Source of the DNA: Typhlomys cinereus
Taxonomy: Eukaryota > Chordata > Mammalia > Rodentia > Platacanthomyidae
Assembly: GCA_023101885.1 (NCBI GenBank)
Contig: JALPQD010000360.1
Span: 1,240,001-1,304,000 of the forward strand
Length of the DNA stretch: 64,000 nucleotides
Direction of reading: 5' to 3'
Shown: in pieces, positions 34,010-45,937 of the stretch
Numbering within the stretch: position 1 is the first letter of the stretch
Layout of the letters: every line of letters begins with the position of its first letter
Notes under the pieces: generated by a model
What the model was told of the DNA's origin: nothing
Databases searched by the model: none
Seen by the model: only the letters and a program-made list of their open reading frames with translations
Translations under genes and position numbers: made by a program

Positions 34010-34335
34010 GGCAGAGGAGTGCCTTCGTGTGTGCATATACATTTGCACATAGGTGGGTGCGTGTGTGGGTATGGGCGTATGTGCCCATGAGGGTGAAGGT
34101 GAGATCAGGAATCCTCCTGAATTGTCTCCCACCTCATTGCTGTGAGCCTGAGTGCCTAATTAAACCCAGAGATTGTCAGTGGGACTGATCTGGCCAGCTA
34201 ACTTGCTCTAGGGATGCCCAGGCTCTGCCTTCCGAGGCTGGAATTACAGGTGTGCTATGCACCCTGCCCTGTATTTGCTGCTGAACTTTCTGCTTGGGTG
34301 ACAGGCACATTCACCGCTGAGCTATCCCCCCTACC
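34010..34335 (-). repeat. B4/RSINE1-like SINE (antisense)
   Basis: A GTGTG-rich start, then GGTGAGATCAGGAATCCTCC, GATCTGGCCAGCTAACTTGC, GGAATTACAGGTGTGC and TTCACCGCTGAGCTATCCCC. Confidence 0.75.
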
Positions 34336-34339
34336 CCAG

Positions 34340-35270
34340 TTAACTATTGAACAGTTGATCTCTATACCATACGATTCTCAACTACGCATCATTTCTGTTT
34401 TGAGAAGACTTTTCCATTTTAAAAAAAAATACAAGCCAATGGCTCACCCCAAGATCAAATTCACTTAAAAGCTACTTTAAAAAAATACAATATGAGAAGA
34501 AAATAGTGTTCCCTATTTAAAGAACCCCTTTCCCCAACCCACCCAGTAACCACCACTGAAAATGAAGCTTTTCACCTTCCTGTGTGTACTGGAACATGTG
34601 TAAGTCCAAATTCATATCCAGAATCATTATGTCTACATGCAAATCAACATTTACCTAGTTAACTATCAGTCCACATAATATCCTAGGGAGGATTGTCAGG
34701 AACTGTACCGCTCAGTTCCTGAGGCAACCATGCATATACTCTCCTCCACGCATATTTTCTGGCCTGAAAAATAATTCAATGAAATGAGGTCTTCCCTAGA
34801 CCGGAACGAAAGAAATATCTTCACGGCAGACATCTCCCTGTTCACTGACGTGGTTGGAGCTTCCTTTCACTCTGCCATGGCTGCCGGGTGGTCCACAGAA
34901 CAATGCACCTCAGTGACCTCCACTCCCCTCACTGAAGGTCATGAAAGAGGTCTGCAAGCATCTTCGTTCTGTACGGTCTCTTGAGACCCACGGCAGCTCT
35001 CTGTGGATGGCGTCACCATGTCCCTTTTCAGCGAAAGGAGCTGATGTTCACTGAGGCAGCCTGAGCGGCTCAGAGATGCACAGCTAGGAAAGGATGAAGA
35101 CGGGAAACGTCCCCAGTTTGGTCCCACAGGTTGATGAGGGTGGAGCTCAACAACTGTCAATCGATCAGGTCAGGACCATAATCCTCTGAGGCTGCTGTAT
35201 AAGTGTTGATTCATGAATGGAAGTTTTTCCACTCCTCGGAGGAACACAGAGAAAAAGAAAATTGACTTTT
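34340..35270. other. Unassigned intronic stretch
   Basis: Nothing coding or repetitive is recognised. AT-rich sequence runs at 34380-34520. Confidence 0.5.
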
Positions 35271-35271
35271 T

Positions 35272-35475
35272 AATATATTTTTACATTTATTTATTGTGGA
35301 TGTGCACATGCAAACACACACACGCGCGCGCACATGTCATGGTGCACATATGGAATCAGAGAACTACTTAACAGAAGTCAGTTCTCTCCTTCTACCTTTA
35401 TTGGAGTTCTGGGTCAAGCTCAGGCTGTCAGACTTAGCAAGCACCTTTACCTATTGAGCCATCTTATCGGCCCCC
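35272..35475 (-). repeat. B3 SINE (antisense)
   Basis: TTATTTATTGTGGATGTGCA, GAAGTCAGTTCTCTCCTTCT, AGCACCTTTACCTATTGAGC and CATCTTATCGGCCC. Confidence 0.85.
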
Positions 35476-35539
35476 AAACTGACTTTATTTGGCCCCTAGC
35501 ATGTTACCAGATACTTAAATACATTTTTTATTGACTTCT

Positions 35540-35720
35540 CAAGAAGGTCAGTGACCACAGTGAAACCAATTGGAAGGACACTAACATCCTGCTTACAGGA
35601 AGTTCAAGGTCAGGAAAGGAAAATGACCCAACTTCACACAGGAAGTGGTAGAGTTGGAATTCGAACCTCCGATCTTCTTTATCTGCATTTCTCTTGATTC
35701 CAAAACCTGAGTGCATGTGA
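35540..35720 (-). repeat. MIR fragment
   Basis: CCAACTTCACACAGGAAGTG and GTAGAGTTGGAATTCGAACC resemble reversed MIR. Confidence 0.55.
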
Positions 35721-35724
35721 AGAT

Positions 35725-37090
35725 CATTTCATTTTTCTGTATGTGAACTTAGGTTCTCAATTTCATTCTGGCTCCCTCCCCTTACACAGGTCTCCCAATC
35801 CCATTCCTGGTATAACTGCCAAAACTTACCTCCTGGTGCCTGTCTACCCCGAACCCAGCACATTGAGTCTTACTGGTCAGCTCCTGAACCCTCGATTCCC
35901 AAATCCAAGGGCATTCAGGCCCCTCATATTAAATGCAGGCTACCTGCCTGTACACTACACAGGACCTTCACACAGCACATCTCCAGAGTGCTTGCAGTGA
36001 CTAGATGTGTGATGCAAGCAGTTGCCTACTGTGCTGCCTTGGGATGGTGACAAAGGTCTGTGTATCTGATGCTCGGCCCAGATTTTTTTCTGATAGCTTA
36101 GGTCCATAGCCCAGAGATACAAGGGGACGGTGCAATCCTAGCTAAACCTGAGGCTTCTTCCTCCTCCAAACTGCCCATTCACCCAATGGGGACTCCACAG
36201 ATACCAGCTTTTATCCTTGCTTCCCGGCCCTCTCTTCCAGAGGCCCCCAAACCAGGTCCTGAGTGCCAAGGGCCTGAACCAACACATGGGGGTCACTGAG
36301 GACAGCTGGGAACAGATCTGTGAGCACAGTGAGCTCTCCAGGGGCCAACGACTCACCATGCGTGAGCTGCCTCAGGCCGCAGTAAGCCCGAGGGACGGGT
36401 GGAGCGTGTGAACCAGCCGCCCACAGAGCCCCTGGGAGGGGACACGTTGGAAGGCTAAGCCATCCAATGGGCAAGAACACTGGGTTCCAGAACCATTTTC
36501 CCCCGGCCATCTGGCCACTTGCCTGGGTCACACCGGCCAGAACAGAAGAGAGTGCTGATTGGACCAGACTTGGGTCATGCGCCTATTAACTAATGACAGA
36601 GGCCAGTCCAAGTTTGGAATTCTGATTGGTCTTGACTAAGCACCTGCCCATTCCTGAAGGGTATCGTGGGGTCCACACACAGGGAGGACAGCAGGGAGGG
36701 AGGGGGGACTGAAATAGGAGACATCATTCCCTTCAGTACCGTGAGGTTCCCCACACGAGGGACAGTAGATAATCTCCAGACAACTAAAGCAGACTTCCCG
36801 GCCAACGGCCTCAAGCCCCTCACTAGCCCCGAGAAACCAGTCTTCACCTCTCAATAGTCTTTCATCTGGAATCGGCCCGACTAGTAACGTCGAAGTAACT
36901 GTAAGCTCCAGGCTGGAATCTTGCCAGACACAGGCCGGCTACTTACACGTGGCAGCCAGTGGCTATATGAGCAGCTGAGTGGGATGCTGGTGAATGTGCC
37001 GTAGGTCTGAGCATCCTCCCACGGAGAGGGAGGAAGTCTCAAAGTCTCTAAGGAGTGGGCAGGACCTGTAGACAGCCAAAGCTAAACCCA
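35725..37090. other. Unassigned stretch with clustered CCAAT boxes
   Basis: No exon or repeat is recognised. CCAAT at 36464-36468 and its reverse complement ATTGG at 36558-36562 and 36625-36629 cluster in 170 bp. There is no nearby CpG island or TATA box that would support a promoter. Confidence 0.4.
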
Positions 37091-37095
37091 CAGCG

Positions 37096-37178
37096 GCGAG
37101 AGAGAAAGACAGAGACAGAGAGAGACAGAGAAACAAGAGACAGAGAGAGAGAAAGAGAGACAGAGACAGAGAGAGGAG
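37096..37178. repeat. (GA)n(GACA)n tract
   Basis: GAGAGA and GACAGA words over about 80 bases. Confidence 0.93.
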
Positions 37179-37284
37179 GAGGCGCGAACTGGGGAGCGCT
37201 CAGAATGACTTGGGGAATCAAAGGAGAGTCCCAGGAAGCCAAGGGGGGATTAGAGAAAAATCTCAGCTTGCAGGAAACAGTACG

Positions 37285-37735
37285 GCAGTCTCCATTCATA
37301 TGTTCACTTGCTCGTTGAACAACCTGCCGCATGTCAGGCACAGGGAAGACGGCAGTGAGCAAGAGAGAGCTGTTCTTTTAGAATTTACAGTGGCATGAAC
37401 CAGCGAATAGAATGAAACCCATAGTTAATGATGTATGATACGCTCCGGAAAAAGAAGCATGGGGGGGCCATAGACATGGCTCATCAGGTGGCGCCTCCCT
37501 CCCCTGAGATTGCACCTGCAGCAAGATCTTAAGTCCATGCAGGAATTAATCAAGTACTGAATGGGTGGGGGGGGAGGAGATGCTAGAAGCAAAAAAAAAA
37601 AAAAAAAAAAATGTACATGCAAAGGCCCTAGAGCATGAGGGAGAAGAAAGCCTATGAGCTGTGGGCACTGGTGAGAAGGATCTGCAGATTGGCAGGGCCC
37701 GATCACAAAGGACCGTCCAGGCCAGCTTAGTACAT
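37285..37735 (-). repeat. L2 3' region (antisense) with poly(A) expansion
   Basis: GTTGAACAACCTGCCGCATG, TCAGGCACAGGGAAGACGGC, AGTGAGCAAGAGAGAGC and AGGCCCTAGAGCATGAGGG match reversed L2. A run of about 22 A sits at 37590-37611. Confidence 0.65.
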
Positions 37736-37859
37736 TACAGTTATCAACAACCAGTTGTCTTGGTTCCCTCCTGACGCACACACATTAGAGACAGGCTTCC
37801 AGCACCGCTCATGAAGGATGCACTCTGTCAAGCCTGAAGCCACAAGATGTGCGCTTAGG

Positions 37860-38020
37860 GGCTGAGGCCAGGGCTTCAGGCGGCAGAGTGCTTGCCACGC
37901 AAGCGTGAGGAGCTTGATCCCCAGCACCCGGGACAAAGCCAGGCCTGGTGACTGTCAGTGCTTGGATGGCGGAGACGGCAGATGGATGAGATTAGGGCCA
38001 GCGAAAGCGCACGTCTTAAA
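37860..38020 (+). repeat. B4-type (ID-B1) SINE
   Basis: GGCAGAGTGCTTGCCACGCA, AGCGTGAGGAGCTTGATCCC and CAGCACCCGGG, followed by a B1-like half. Confidence 0.6.
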
Positions 38021-38029
38021 GAATCAGAG

Positions 38030-38262
38030 GCCAGGGCTAGAGAGATGCTACAGGGGCTTAAGCCTCTGACTTGCAAGAAGAAGATCCTGAGTTTCGGATC
38101 CCAGATAACCATGTATAAACTCCAGGTGGAAATGGCAGGGTCTGTACTTCTCATCCTGGAAGGCAGAGCTAGGAAACGCCACAGCAAAGCACAGAGGAGG
38201 TAGAAACAATCCAGGGTGATTCCTTAAGCCTCCACAGGCATACACAGTGCTTTCTGATAACA
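38030..38262 (+). repeat. tRNA-headed SINE, older subfamily
   Basis: AGGGCTAGAGAGATGCTACA, GGGGCTTAAGCCTCTGACTT, then AAGGCAGAGCTAGGAAACGC and AATCCAGGGTGATTCC. Confidence 0.85.
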
Positions 38263-38496
38263 CACAGAAGCCCATGTAAAAATAAATAGATGAATAAAAG
38301 AATAAGAAGGCATACAGCTGAGGAACAACTCCCAGATTGTCTCCTGACCCCCACATGCACACATACAGCTAAATGCACATGTGTTCCTGCTTACGTATGA
38401 ACATACCTGTGTACCGTGAAGAAAAAAGAAAAAGATATGTGGTTACCAGCATGCAGAACCACACACACGCAGGCCTGGGGCATGGGGTCCCCATCT

Positions 38497-38498
38497 TG

Positions 38499-38561
<63 letters not shown>
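38497..38561. repeat. (CT)n(CA)n compound microsatellite
   Basis: About 10 CT units directly followed by about 22 CA units. Confidence 0.97.
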
Positions 38562-38562
<1 letters not shown>

Positions 38563-38723
38563 GCTGGAGCTTCAAGGGCCTCTCTCCAATACACAGAAGG
38601 CTGAGCGGAAGGATTGCGCCCTTGCACAGCAAGCTCCTATTTAGACAGGGGTTCTGTGGACTGGGAACGGGGAAGACAGTGCAGCAGGTAAGAGCACTCG
38701 TTATGCTAAGGTCACGGGGCTTC

Positions 38724-39200
38724 TGCATCCAGGTTCTTGCATCCCAGACTCGAAGACTGAAACCAGGATAACATGGAAGCATTTAAGCAAAATTTATTGA
38801 AAAGCAGGGAAGGGAGGGACACTGGATTGCTTGGGAGAATCAGGGGGAGCAAGAAGTCAGTCTCTGGCTGTTCAGGGAACTAGAGGGAAGGCAAGACCAC
38901 TCCAAGTCTTGCTCTAAAGCTCTGGATCCTGGGTATCTCTTTAATGAATTTTTGGGAGATGGAAAATGGAAACTTCCTATTGGTTTCCTCCCTGACCTTT
39001 GATGGGTAGTTCTGGCAGGGCCGGGTTTGAAAGTCTGACTGGTAGGCTTCATGGCAGACTCCCTGCTGAGACATGCTGCCTTTCACGTAGGCTTGTGGCC
39101 TTGCTTGATGCCTTCTGGTCTCCCTCTCTATTCTCACTGCCTGGAGAAATCTACTTCTGTTACTGGCATAAGGAACTGGGTTTCAGTCTCCAGTATCTAT
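38724..39200 (-). repeat. LTR-like repeat, related to 60255-60745
   Basis: Begins TGCATCCAGGTTCTTG, then GAAGACTGAAACCAG and an inverted AATAAA region (AAAATTTATTG), all shared in order with the 60.25-kb element. The right end is not certain. Confidence 0.55.
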
Positions 39201-39367
39201 ATTAAAAGCTGGCTTTGGCTACACAGCACCTAGAACCCCAGTGCTGTGAGGGTTGAGGAGGGACAGGACGGTCATTGGTGTTTTCTGGCTGCCGGTCTAG
39301 TCCAAGTGTGGTGAAAACCCCTGTTCCAAGGGAATAAAATGGAGAGTGATAAAACAAGACACCTACT

Positions 39368-39594
39368 GGGGCTGGAGAAGTGGCTCAGGGGTTAAGCCTC
39401 AGCCTTACAGATGGAAGGTCCTGAGTTCAGATCCTAGACCCCACGTATAGACGCCAGGCAGAAGCAGGGGGGGGGGGTAGGTAAGAGCAGCCTGCGTTTC
39501 TGGTTCTGGTAGGGCGGAGTCTGTGAATCCCTGGGCAGAGTAAACAAGGAGGAGGTGGAGGCGGTCCATGGTGGTTCCGAAATTCGCCCGTGGT

Positions 39595-39645
<51 letters not shown>
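39368..39645 (+). repeat. tRNA-headed SINE, young subfamily
   Basis: GGGCTGGAGAAGTGGCTCAG, CCACGTATAGACGCCAGGC, a G-run at about 39469-39478 and GGAGGTGGAGGCGGTCCATG, ending in a CA run of about 24 units (39598-39645). Confidence 0.9.
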
Positions 39646-39646
<1 letters not shown>

Positions 39647-40314
39647 TTCTGAGGGTTAGTGGGCAAGAGAAAGGACATTCTGAAGACAGGAATCCCATCT
39701 TCTTTCTCCTGCCCCAAGTCCCAAGTTCAGCCCAAAGGCCTGGAAGGTAGATAGATGGCAGAACAGACCCAGCGGGTCCACGCAGGTCAGCGAGGGAACA
39801 ACCAGGTCTTTACCTCGCAGAACAAATCCGCAGCATGGTGTTTGCTCAAAGCACCCAGAACTATTCCTGGATGTCAGGTGCAGTTAATGGTTGCTGTGGC
39901 AACCGACCATGCTTAATGAATAGAAAAGAGTAAAAGATGCCGGGTAAATGTCAGGGTCCCGATGGATGTGTTCAGGGCCGGTCCGTTGGCATCGGGCAGA
40001 CCTGACCAGTCAAGGTTGCCATGAGCCATCCGGGGCAGCTGGAAAGGGGTCTGAGAATTTCAGCTTCCTTTCTCTGTAAGCTCTGTCAGAATGACCCACA
40101 ATGTCAATGATAAATAAATAATCTCCCCTATTAAATATAGGCGCCTATGTGGTGGCTTGCTTCTGCATGCATTTAGGAATTAAGAGACGACACTTAGGAA
40201 ATTCCTTCTGGATCTTTTCTAACGGAGAAGGTGTCAGCTTAGGGTTTAAAAATAAGATTTGGAGCTCCAAAGCTTCACCAGCCGAGATAACTGCAAAACA
40301 TGGGGAGCAGGGGG

Positions 40315-40605
40315 CGGGGCGGGAGGGGGGATGGCTCAACCAGCAAAGGGCTTGCCACACAAGCGCGAGGACCTGCGTTCTGACCTCCAGCACTCATGGA
40401 AAAAGCTGAGTGTGGGTCTGGGAACCCACACAGTGGGGAGGTGGAGACAGGAGATTTCTAGAGGTCGCTGGCAGGTCAGACGGCAAGCTCCAGGTTTGGT
40501 GGGAGAACTTGTCTGAGGACCTTAACCTGAGAAGCAAGAGAGGACTGAGTTTGGATTCTGACCCCCACGTGCATATGTATGTACGTGTGCGTGCGCACAC
40601 ACAAG
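40315..40605 (+). repeat. B4/RSINE1-like SINE
   Basis: GGGGGATGGCTCAACCAGCA, AAGGGCTTGCCACACAAGCG, CGAGGACCTGCGTTCTGACC and a CACGTGCATATGTATGTACG end. Confidence 0.7.
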
Positions 40606-40844
40606 GCAGAAAACAAACAGCGGGGTCTAATTTTGATTCCAGATTAGAAGTTGCCCTGAATGTCCTTTGTGTCTCTGTGCTGGGCTCAAGGGTTGAGCCC
40701 TTGCTTTATGTCTCTGTGATGAGTGAGGAGTTTATGCCCAGGAACAAGGACAAAGACTTTCAGAGCCTGTGGACATGAAGACGGGGTCCTGGGGAACTCA
40801 GAACTCTATCTGATCGTGGCGTTCACTTGCAGAAGACTTCGGGT

Positions 40845-41075
40845 CCTCTTAACTCAGTTTGTGCTGCTGTGATAGAATACCTGAGACTGGCAGTTTATAA
40901 AGAATAAAATTTCAGAGGTCAGCGAGTCCAAAGTCGAGGGGTTCACATTTAGTGAAGGACTTTGTTCCATGGCGAGAGAGGGGAGGGAAGAGGAGAGAAA
41001 GAGGGGAGAGGGGAGGGGAGAGAAGAGAAGGAGGGGAGAAGAGAGAAGAAGAGGAGAGGGGAGGGGAGAGGCTTT
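40845..41075 (-). repeat. MaLR-type LTR fragment with GGGGA tract
   Basis: GCTGCTGTGATAGAATACCT followed by GAGACTGGCAGTTTATAAAG is the reversed MaLR end. A GGGGAGAGGAGA purine tract (40973-41070) is inside. Confidence 0.6.
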
Positions 41076-41157
41076 ATCGGGATCCTCTCATGTTGACGAA
41101 CCTACTCCCATGATAACAGCATTGATCTATTTATGAAGATTAAGTCCACGGGCTTCA

Positions 41158-41372
41158 TTTGTTTTATTTATTTTAAATATATATAACGATATTTAAAATG
41201 AAAATTTATATGTTTGAGAGAGAAAACAAATGTTATGGCACACAGGTGGAGGTCGAAGGACAGCTTTCGGAAGTCACTTCTCTACCCACGTGGGCTTCCA
41301 GGGATTGAGCCAACTCTTGGGGGTCGCCAGTCTTGTGAGCAGGTACCTTACCCACTCGGCTATCTCGCTTCC
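41158..41372 (-). repeat. B3 SINE (antisense)
   Basis: GGTGGAGGTCGAAGGACAGC, GAAGTCACTTCTCTACCCAC, GGTCGCCAGTCTTGTGAGCA and ACCCACTCGGCTATCTCGC. Confidence 0.8.
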
Positions 41373-41379
41373 CTCTCCA

Positions 41380-42730
41380 CCTTCATCTCCTAAAGGTCCA
41401 CGTCTCAGCAGTTGCGCCGACGGTTTGAGTTTCCACTACGGGAACCTCCAGGGACACATCTGAATAGTGTCCACCCCAAATGTTACCAGAGGGGCTGATC
41501 CTCCCAGCCGGTCTTTCAAATCCACTTGGTACAACCTCTAGCCGAGATCTGAGATGCTCACAGAAGACCGGTGTGTGGCAGAATCCCAGAGTGGAGGCTC
41601 TCACGGACTTTAACCAAGGCGGGGGGAGGGGGGAGGCAGGAACGTACTTCATAGTTTAAAGGACAGTCTAGGTGAACCCCTCCGTGTGGTGGGGTACAAC
41701 TTTGCCCCGGAGGAGCCAATGAGATGAAGGAGCGCTTGCCAAGGCCCCTGCCACAGCCGCATCCTTGTCTACGAAGAAGATGAATTCTCATTCCTTCCGC
41801 CGCCTTCCAAGGCACAGGGGCTGTAGGACACGAGGCACTGAGGAATCGAAGGACGCATCTCTCCCTCTCCCACAGTCGTCGACCCGGAATAGTACCAAAC
41901 CAGTAAATAGGGGAGACCAGCATGCTTTGGATTTTTCCATAGCATCTCAATGTTGGTTATTATTTTTACTTTCTTTGTATATGTCAAGTGTCATATAATC
42001 CCCAGTTCTCACTCTCTCTCCGTACCCCCTCCGCACACTTGGCTGGTACCCCAGATAACACGATGCTATGGCCTTACTGATTGTCCCCACACCGGCGCCC
42101 ATGTGGCCGCAGGGGCTGCTCTGGGTGGCAGGCTGCATGGTGAGCTGGAACCAGAACTAACCCCAGACTGCAAGGGTTTGGCCTCTTTGTTCTGTGTCCT
42201 GGGGTTGATTAGGCTGAGCTGGTTGTGCCAGTGGCCCTCTGATTATCCGACTCATTAAGGGTGGGGGAAAACATTCTACCCCCAAACACCTCCTGGTTGA
42301 CCCCAGGCTGTTCAGAAATGAAGCAGGTTGGCTCATTGTGCGCAGAGAAGACCAGTGGCATCTCCCCTCGCTGAATGTCCCGTTCTGAGGGCCAAAGCAG
42401 GACCCTGTGGGACTTCTGGGCCTGTGTCGCTCTGGGTGGATATAGCTAGACTGATGGTCCATTCCCAGGAGATGTGTCCTCAAAGGACTAGGGTCACGCA
42501 CAGCAGTTCTGCGATTCTCCCGTTGCTGCTTCTGAGCAAGCGCTGAGCAGCCAGTTTAGTGAACTGGCTTCCGTTCACTAAAAGCTCCCAAAGGCAAGGA
42601 GCGCGCTCCTTTCCAGCTTCAGCCCCTACTCAGAAGATGTTCTATCATGTGCTAATCTTACCTGGCCCTGCCCCCCCACCCCCCCCTCTCTTTCTCTCTC
42701 TTCCTTCTCCAGCTGCCTGGCTCATCTTTC
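41380..42730. other. Unassigned intronic stretch
   Basis: No exon, RNA gene or repeat family is recognised. A C-rich run lies at 42670-42690. Confidence 0.5.
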
Positions 42731-42734
42731 CCTT

Positions 42735-43165
42735 TGCAAGCACATAGCACATCATCCTTCCCCAGGGCCTTTGCACCTGCGGCTCACTCTTCATGAAAGA
42801 CTACTGTCTCAAACTTCCCCACACATGACTTGCTCTTGACACGCAAGTCACCTTGTCAGTGAGCCCTCTGATGTCCACCCAACTTCAGGATCATCCTCCA
42901 CCACTGACCCCGCTCACTCTTCCTCTTTTTCCAGGACCCGTGACTTCCGTGGCACTTAACCATTCCCTGAAATTATCTTTTCCTTTCGACTGATTCATCT
43001 GTCTCATTCTCTTTGCCTGTTAACTCTGAGTCCCTCCCCACCCACCAGAATATATTTATTCCATCCTTAAAATCTGGAAGCTAGACTGCTCTGTGCACCG
43101 ATAAACTCCAAACACTCTTGGGACTGTGCTTCACAGAGTCCCGGGCATCCGTAGACATCTGCGGG
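42735..43165 (+). repeat. L2 copy, sense
   Basis: CCCCAGGGCCTTTGCACCTG, CACTTAACCATTCCCTGAAA and TTATCTTTTCC fall in L2 3' consensus order. Confidence 0.65.
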
Positions 43166-43189
43166 ACAAAAGAACGCGTCAGGATGTGC

Positions 43190-43450
43190 GCCAACGACAA
43201 TTCCATGCAACCGAAAGATGCTGATTTCTCATTACTTGCTCGCTCTTCTCCTCCCCTTATTAGCAGCGGTAATTCATAATTGCTACGCCCCAAGTGCTTC
43301 GCCGTGCTCAGGGAGAGTGAGTTGAGTTTGGGGGGCCTCGTTTTCCATGAATTCATTATGTAATGCTGCACATGAAGGGTTGCGTGAACATGCAAGTGAA
43401 TTCTGCCTTAATGGGCCTGTGGGATTCGCCGCCTGATTATTCATAAAAAT
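43190..43450. promoter_or_regulatory. Candidate conserved non-coding element
   Basis: A unique segment with several AT-rich, homeodomain-type words: GGTAATTCATAATTGC, GAATTCATTATGTAATGC and TGATTATTCATAAAAATCA. It matches no repeat I recognise. Conservation itself was not tested. Confidence 0.3.
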
Positions 43451-43454
43451 CAGC

Positions 43455-44150
43455 CTGGACTCCACCACCACCCCACTCTGCACACCCCACCCCACTTAGC
43501 ACTCTTTGTCTGACAGCGTCTCTCTGATTGCCAGCTCTTGTCAACATGGGACTACACAAAGCAAACAGAAGGCGACGCGTGATGCGTCAGCCACTCTGGG
43601 AAAGAAGCCTTCCTCCCAACGTGCGCCAACAAGGGAGAAGGGAACTTTCCAAGGGTGATGGTATGATAGATGCCCAGCGATCTGAATATCAAAAGGATTC
43701 ACAGAACCCCACTTTTTGTCCCCCCAAAAAACACAGATGATGCACTCAAATGTTTTTTTCCAAGAAAATGACCCACTTTATGATCCTGCTGAGAAAATCA
43801 GCCATGACTGGATCATGAGGATGCCGATGTCATCAGGATTTCACAACTGACCATGGAGGGTGGTGTCATCCCTCCACCTTGCCTCCCCCCAAACCAACAT
43901 GAGGCTTTTTTTGTTGATCCTGGTGCATACTTGGAAAGACTCAGAGAAAGCCAACATAATTACATAAGTCATAATTTCACAGGTAAGGTGACATGGCAAG
44001 CAAAGCTCGTGCTTGGACTCTGTTGTTTATTGTGAGATAGCATATTGAAGGCCACACCTCTCAACTTTAGCCACCTGGTTATGACACCCCACTCCACCCC
44101 CACTCCACCCAGAACCAGGGGGTTTTGAAACTCCATAGTCTCGAAGTTAA
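43455..44150. other. Unassigned intronic stretch
   Basis: No gene or repeat family is recognised. Confidence 0.5.
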
Positions 44151-44154
44151 GAAT

Positions 44155-44340
44155 GTTGGTGGAGTGGGGAGATGGCTCCGTGGGAAAGGCTGGAGAGAAG
44201 TGGGTTTCAGCATAGAAGCCCCTGTCGCCTCAGCACCCAGGAGGCAGAGACAGGGAAATTCCAGGCAAGCTGGCCAGCCAGCCTAATCACTAGCAAGCTC
44301 TGAGTTCAATCGAGAGACGCCGCCTTAATAATAAAAGTGG
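44155..44340 (+). repeat. B4/RSINE1-like SINE
   Basis: AGTGGGGAGATGGCTCCGTG, CAGCACCCAGGAGGCAGAGA, CAGGGAAATTCC, TGGCCAGCCAGCCTAATCAC and GAGTTCAATCGAGAGACGCC. Confidence 0.78.
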
Positions 44341-44805
44341 AAGGACTGGTGAGAAGGTTCGGGAGTTAAAACCTTTGCCTCAAAAGCAAAAGGACCTGAA
44401 TTCAGGTCCCAAGATCCACAAGAAAATGCTAAGAGAATATGGCAGTGGCCTAAGGTTTTAATCCTGGAACACAGAGTCTGGGAAACCCCAATAAGAAGGT
44501 AGAGCAATCAGGGTGATTCCCGATATTACCTTTGGGCCTGTAAGGCACATACACGCAAGAGCCCTCTGGTATATATGTTCACAAATACATGTATATGTAC
44601 CTACATACAAACATATACACACATGCACACACACACACACACACACACATACAGACATGCAAAAAAATAATAAAAGTAGAGAGTAACTAAAGAAGACATT
44701 CAGCATCAAGTCTGGGATTCCAGACACATGCATTTGCATATGTACCCTGTACCTACACACAAGTGCCCACACACATACAAACACATACACACACACGTAC
44801 TCACA
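44341..44805 (+). repeat. tRNA-headed SINE, older subfamily, long CA-rich end
   Basis: AAGGACTGGTGAGAAGGTTC, GGGAGTTAAAACCTTTGCC, CCTGAATTCAGGTCCC and CAATCAGGGTGATTCCCGAT, then CA-rich sequence that may include a second SINE's tail. Confidence 0.75.
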
Positions 44806-45573
44806 CTAAATAAAGAAGTGGTCTCTGGAATGTGAATCTATCCTTAATCTTCAGATTATAAAGATGTAGGACTGTAACACAAACACTCTCAGAATCACGT
44901 ACTAACCTTTGCTTTCTGAGTCCAGGAACTCCCATAGCATCCATACACATGACCTTTCTTCTTTCTCATAATCAAGGCAAACCCATCACAATGGGATTCC
45001 AACAAAAGATTTACATTGTGTCACTAGAAGTTCTGGTTTCTTGATGACTGAGCTCTGGGTGCCTACAATATGGACACACTGACTTGTCGTGTTGGACAAT
45101 CAGGCTTTGGTGGATGAGTGGGTACCAAGCTCCCAGCCTTTGCCTGATTGGCCGTGTTTGTGAACTGGACCAGGTTCTGGGCATGACACCGGGCTGGGTA
45201 GGCTGAGGAGGGTGACTGTCCTCACTCGGATCACAGGGTACCTGTCCAGAGGGCTCTAGCAATGGCGCCCCTTTGTAAAGTCACATGGATATCAAAGCCT
45301 TACCGGGAACCACTGATGCACACTGCTGTTCGTCCTGTGCGTGTGGGTGTGAATGGTCCCATCTGTAGACAAATCAAAGGCCCTGAAAAAAAATCTTCCC
45401 CTTCTGGGCAGGGAGGGACATCCGGGGGGCTCTGTTCTCACCACGGGTGGGCTATGAAGTGTTCCACAAAGACTCCTGTGTTGAAGGCTAGAGGTCTCCA
45501 GGGAAACCATCCTCAGACTGGATCATCGAGGTTCTCAGCTCCTGGGGCTGAGAGATTGGTGGACGGTGAGGTT

Positions 45574-45660
45574 TAGTGGGCTGGTGAGAGGTGGTGGGAA
45601 CCATGAGAGGCGGGTCCAGCTGGAGGACTGGGTCTCTGGGGAACTCTATGTTACCTCAGG

Positions 45661-45710
<50 letters not shown>

Positions 45711-45900
45711 CTCGCTCTCTCTCTCTCTTCTTCCTGACCACTAAGAACTGAACACCATCACATGTTCCATCATCACCACCCAGGAACAAGGGAGCCAAGT
45801 GCTCATGGGCTGAACCACGAGCCCAGATAAATCTTTCCTCCCGTAAAGCTGATTTCTCTCAGTCATTTGTCACAGCTGGGAAAAACCGACTAATCCACCC
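45574..45900 (+). repeat. MaLR-type LTR with internal (CT)n
   Basis: GTCCAGCTGGAGGACTGGGT, then (CT)n at 45662-45728, CCAGATAAATCTTTCCTCC, and TCAGTCATTTGTCACAGCTG close to the 3' end of this LTR class. Confidence 0.7.
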
Positions 45901-45937
45901 TGTACCTTCGGGACTGCAATGTCAGAAAAGTCAAGAC

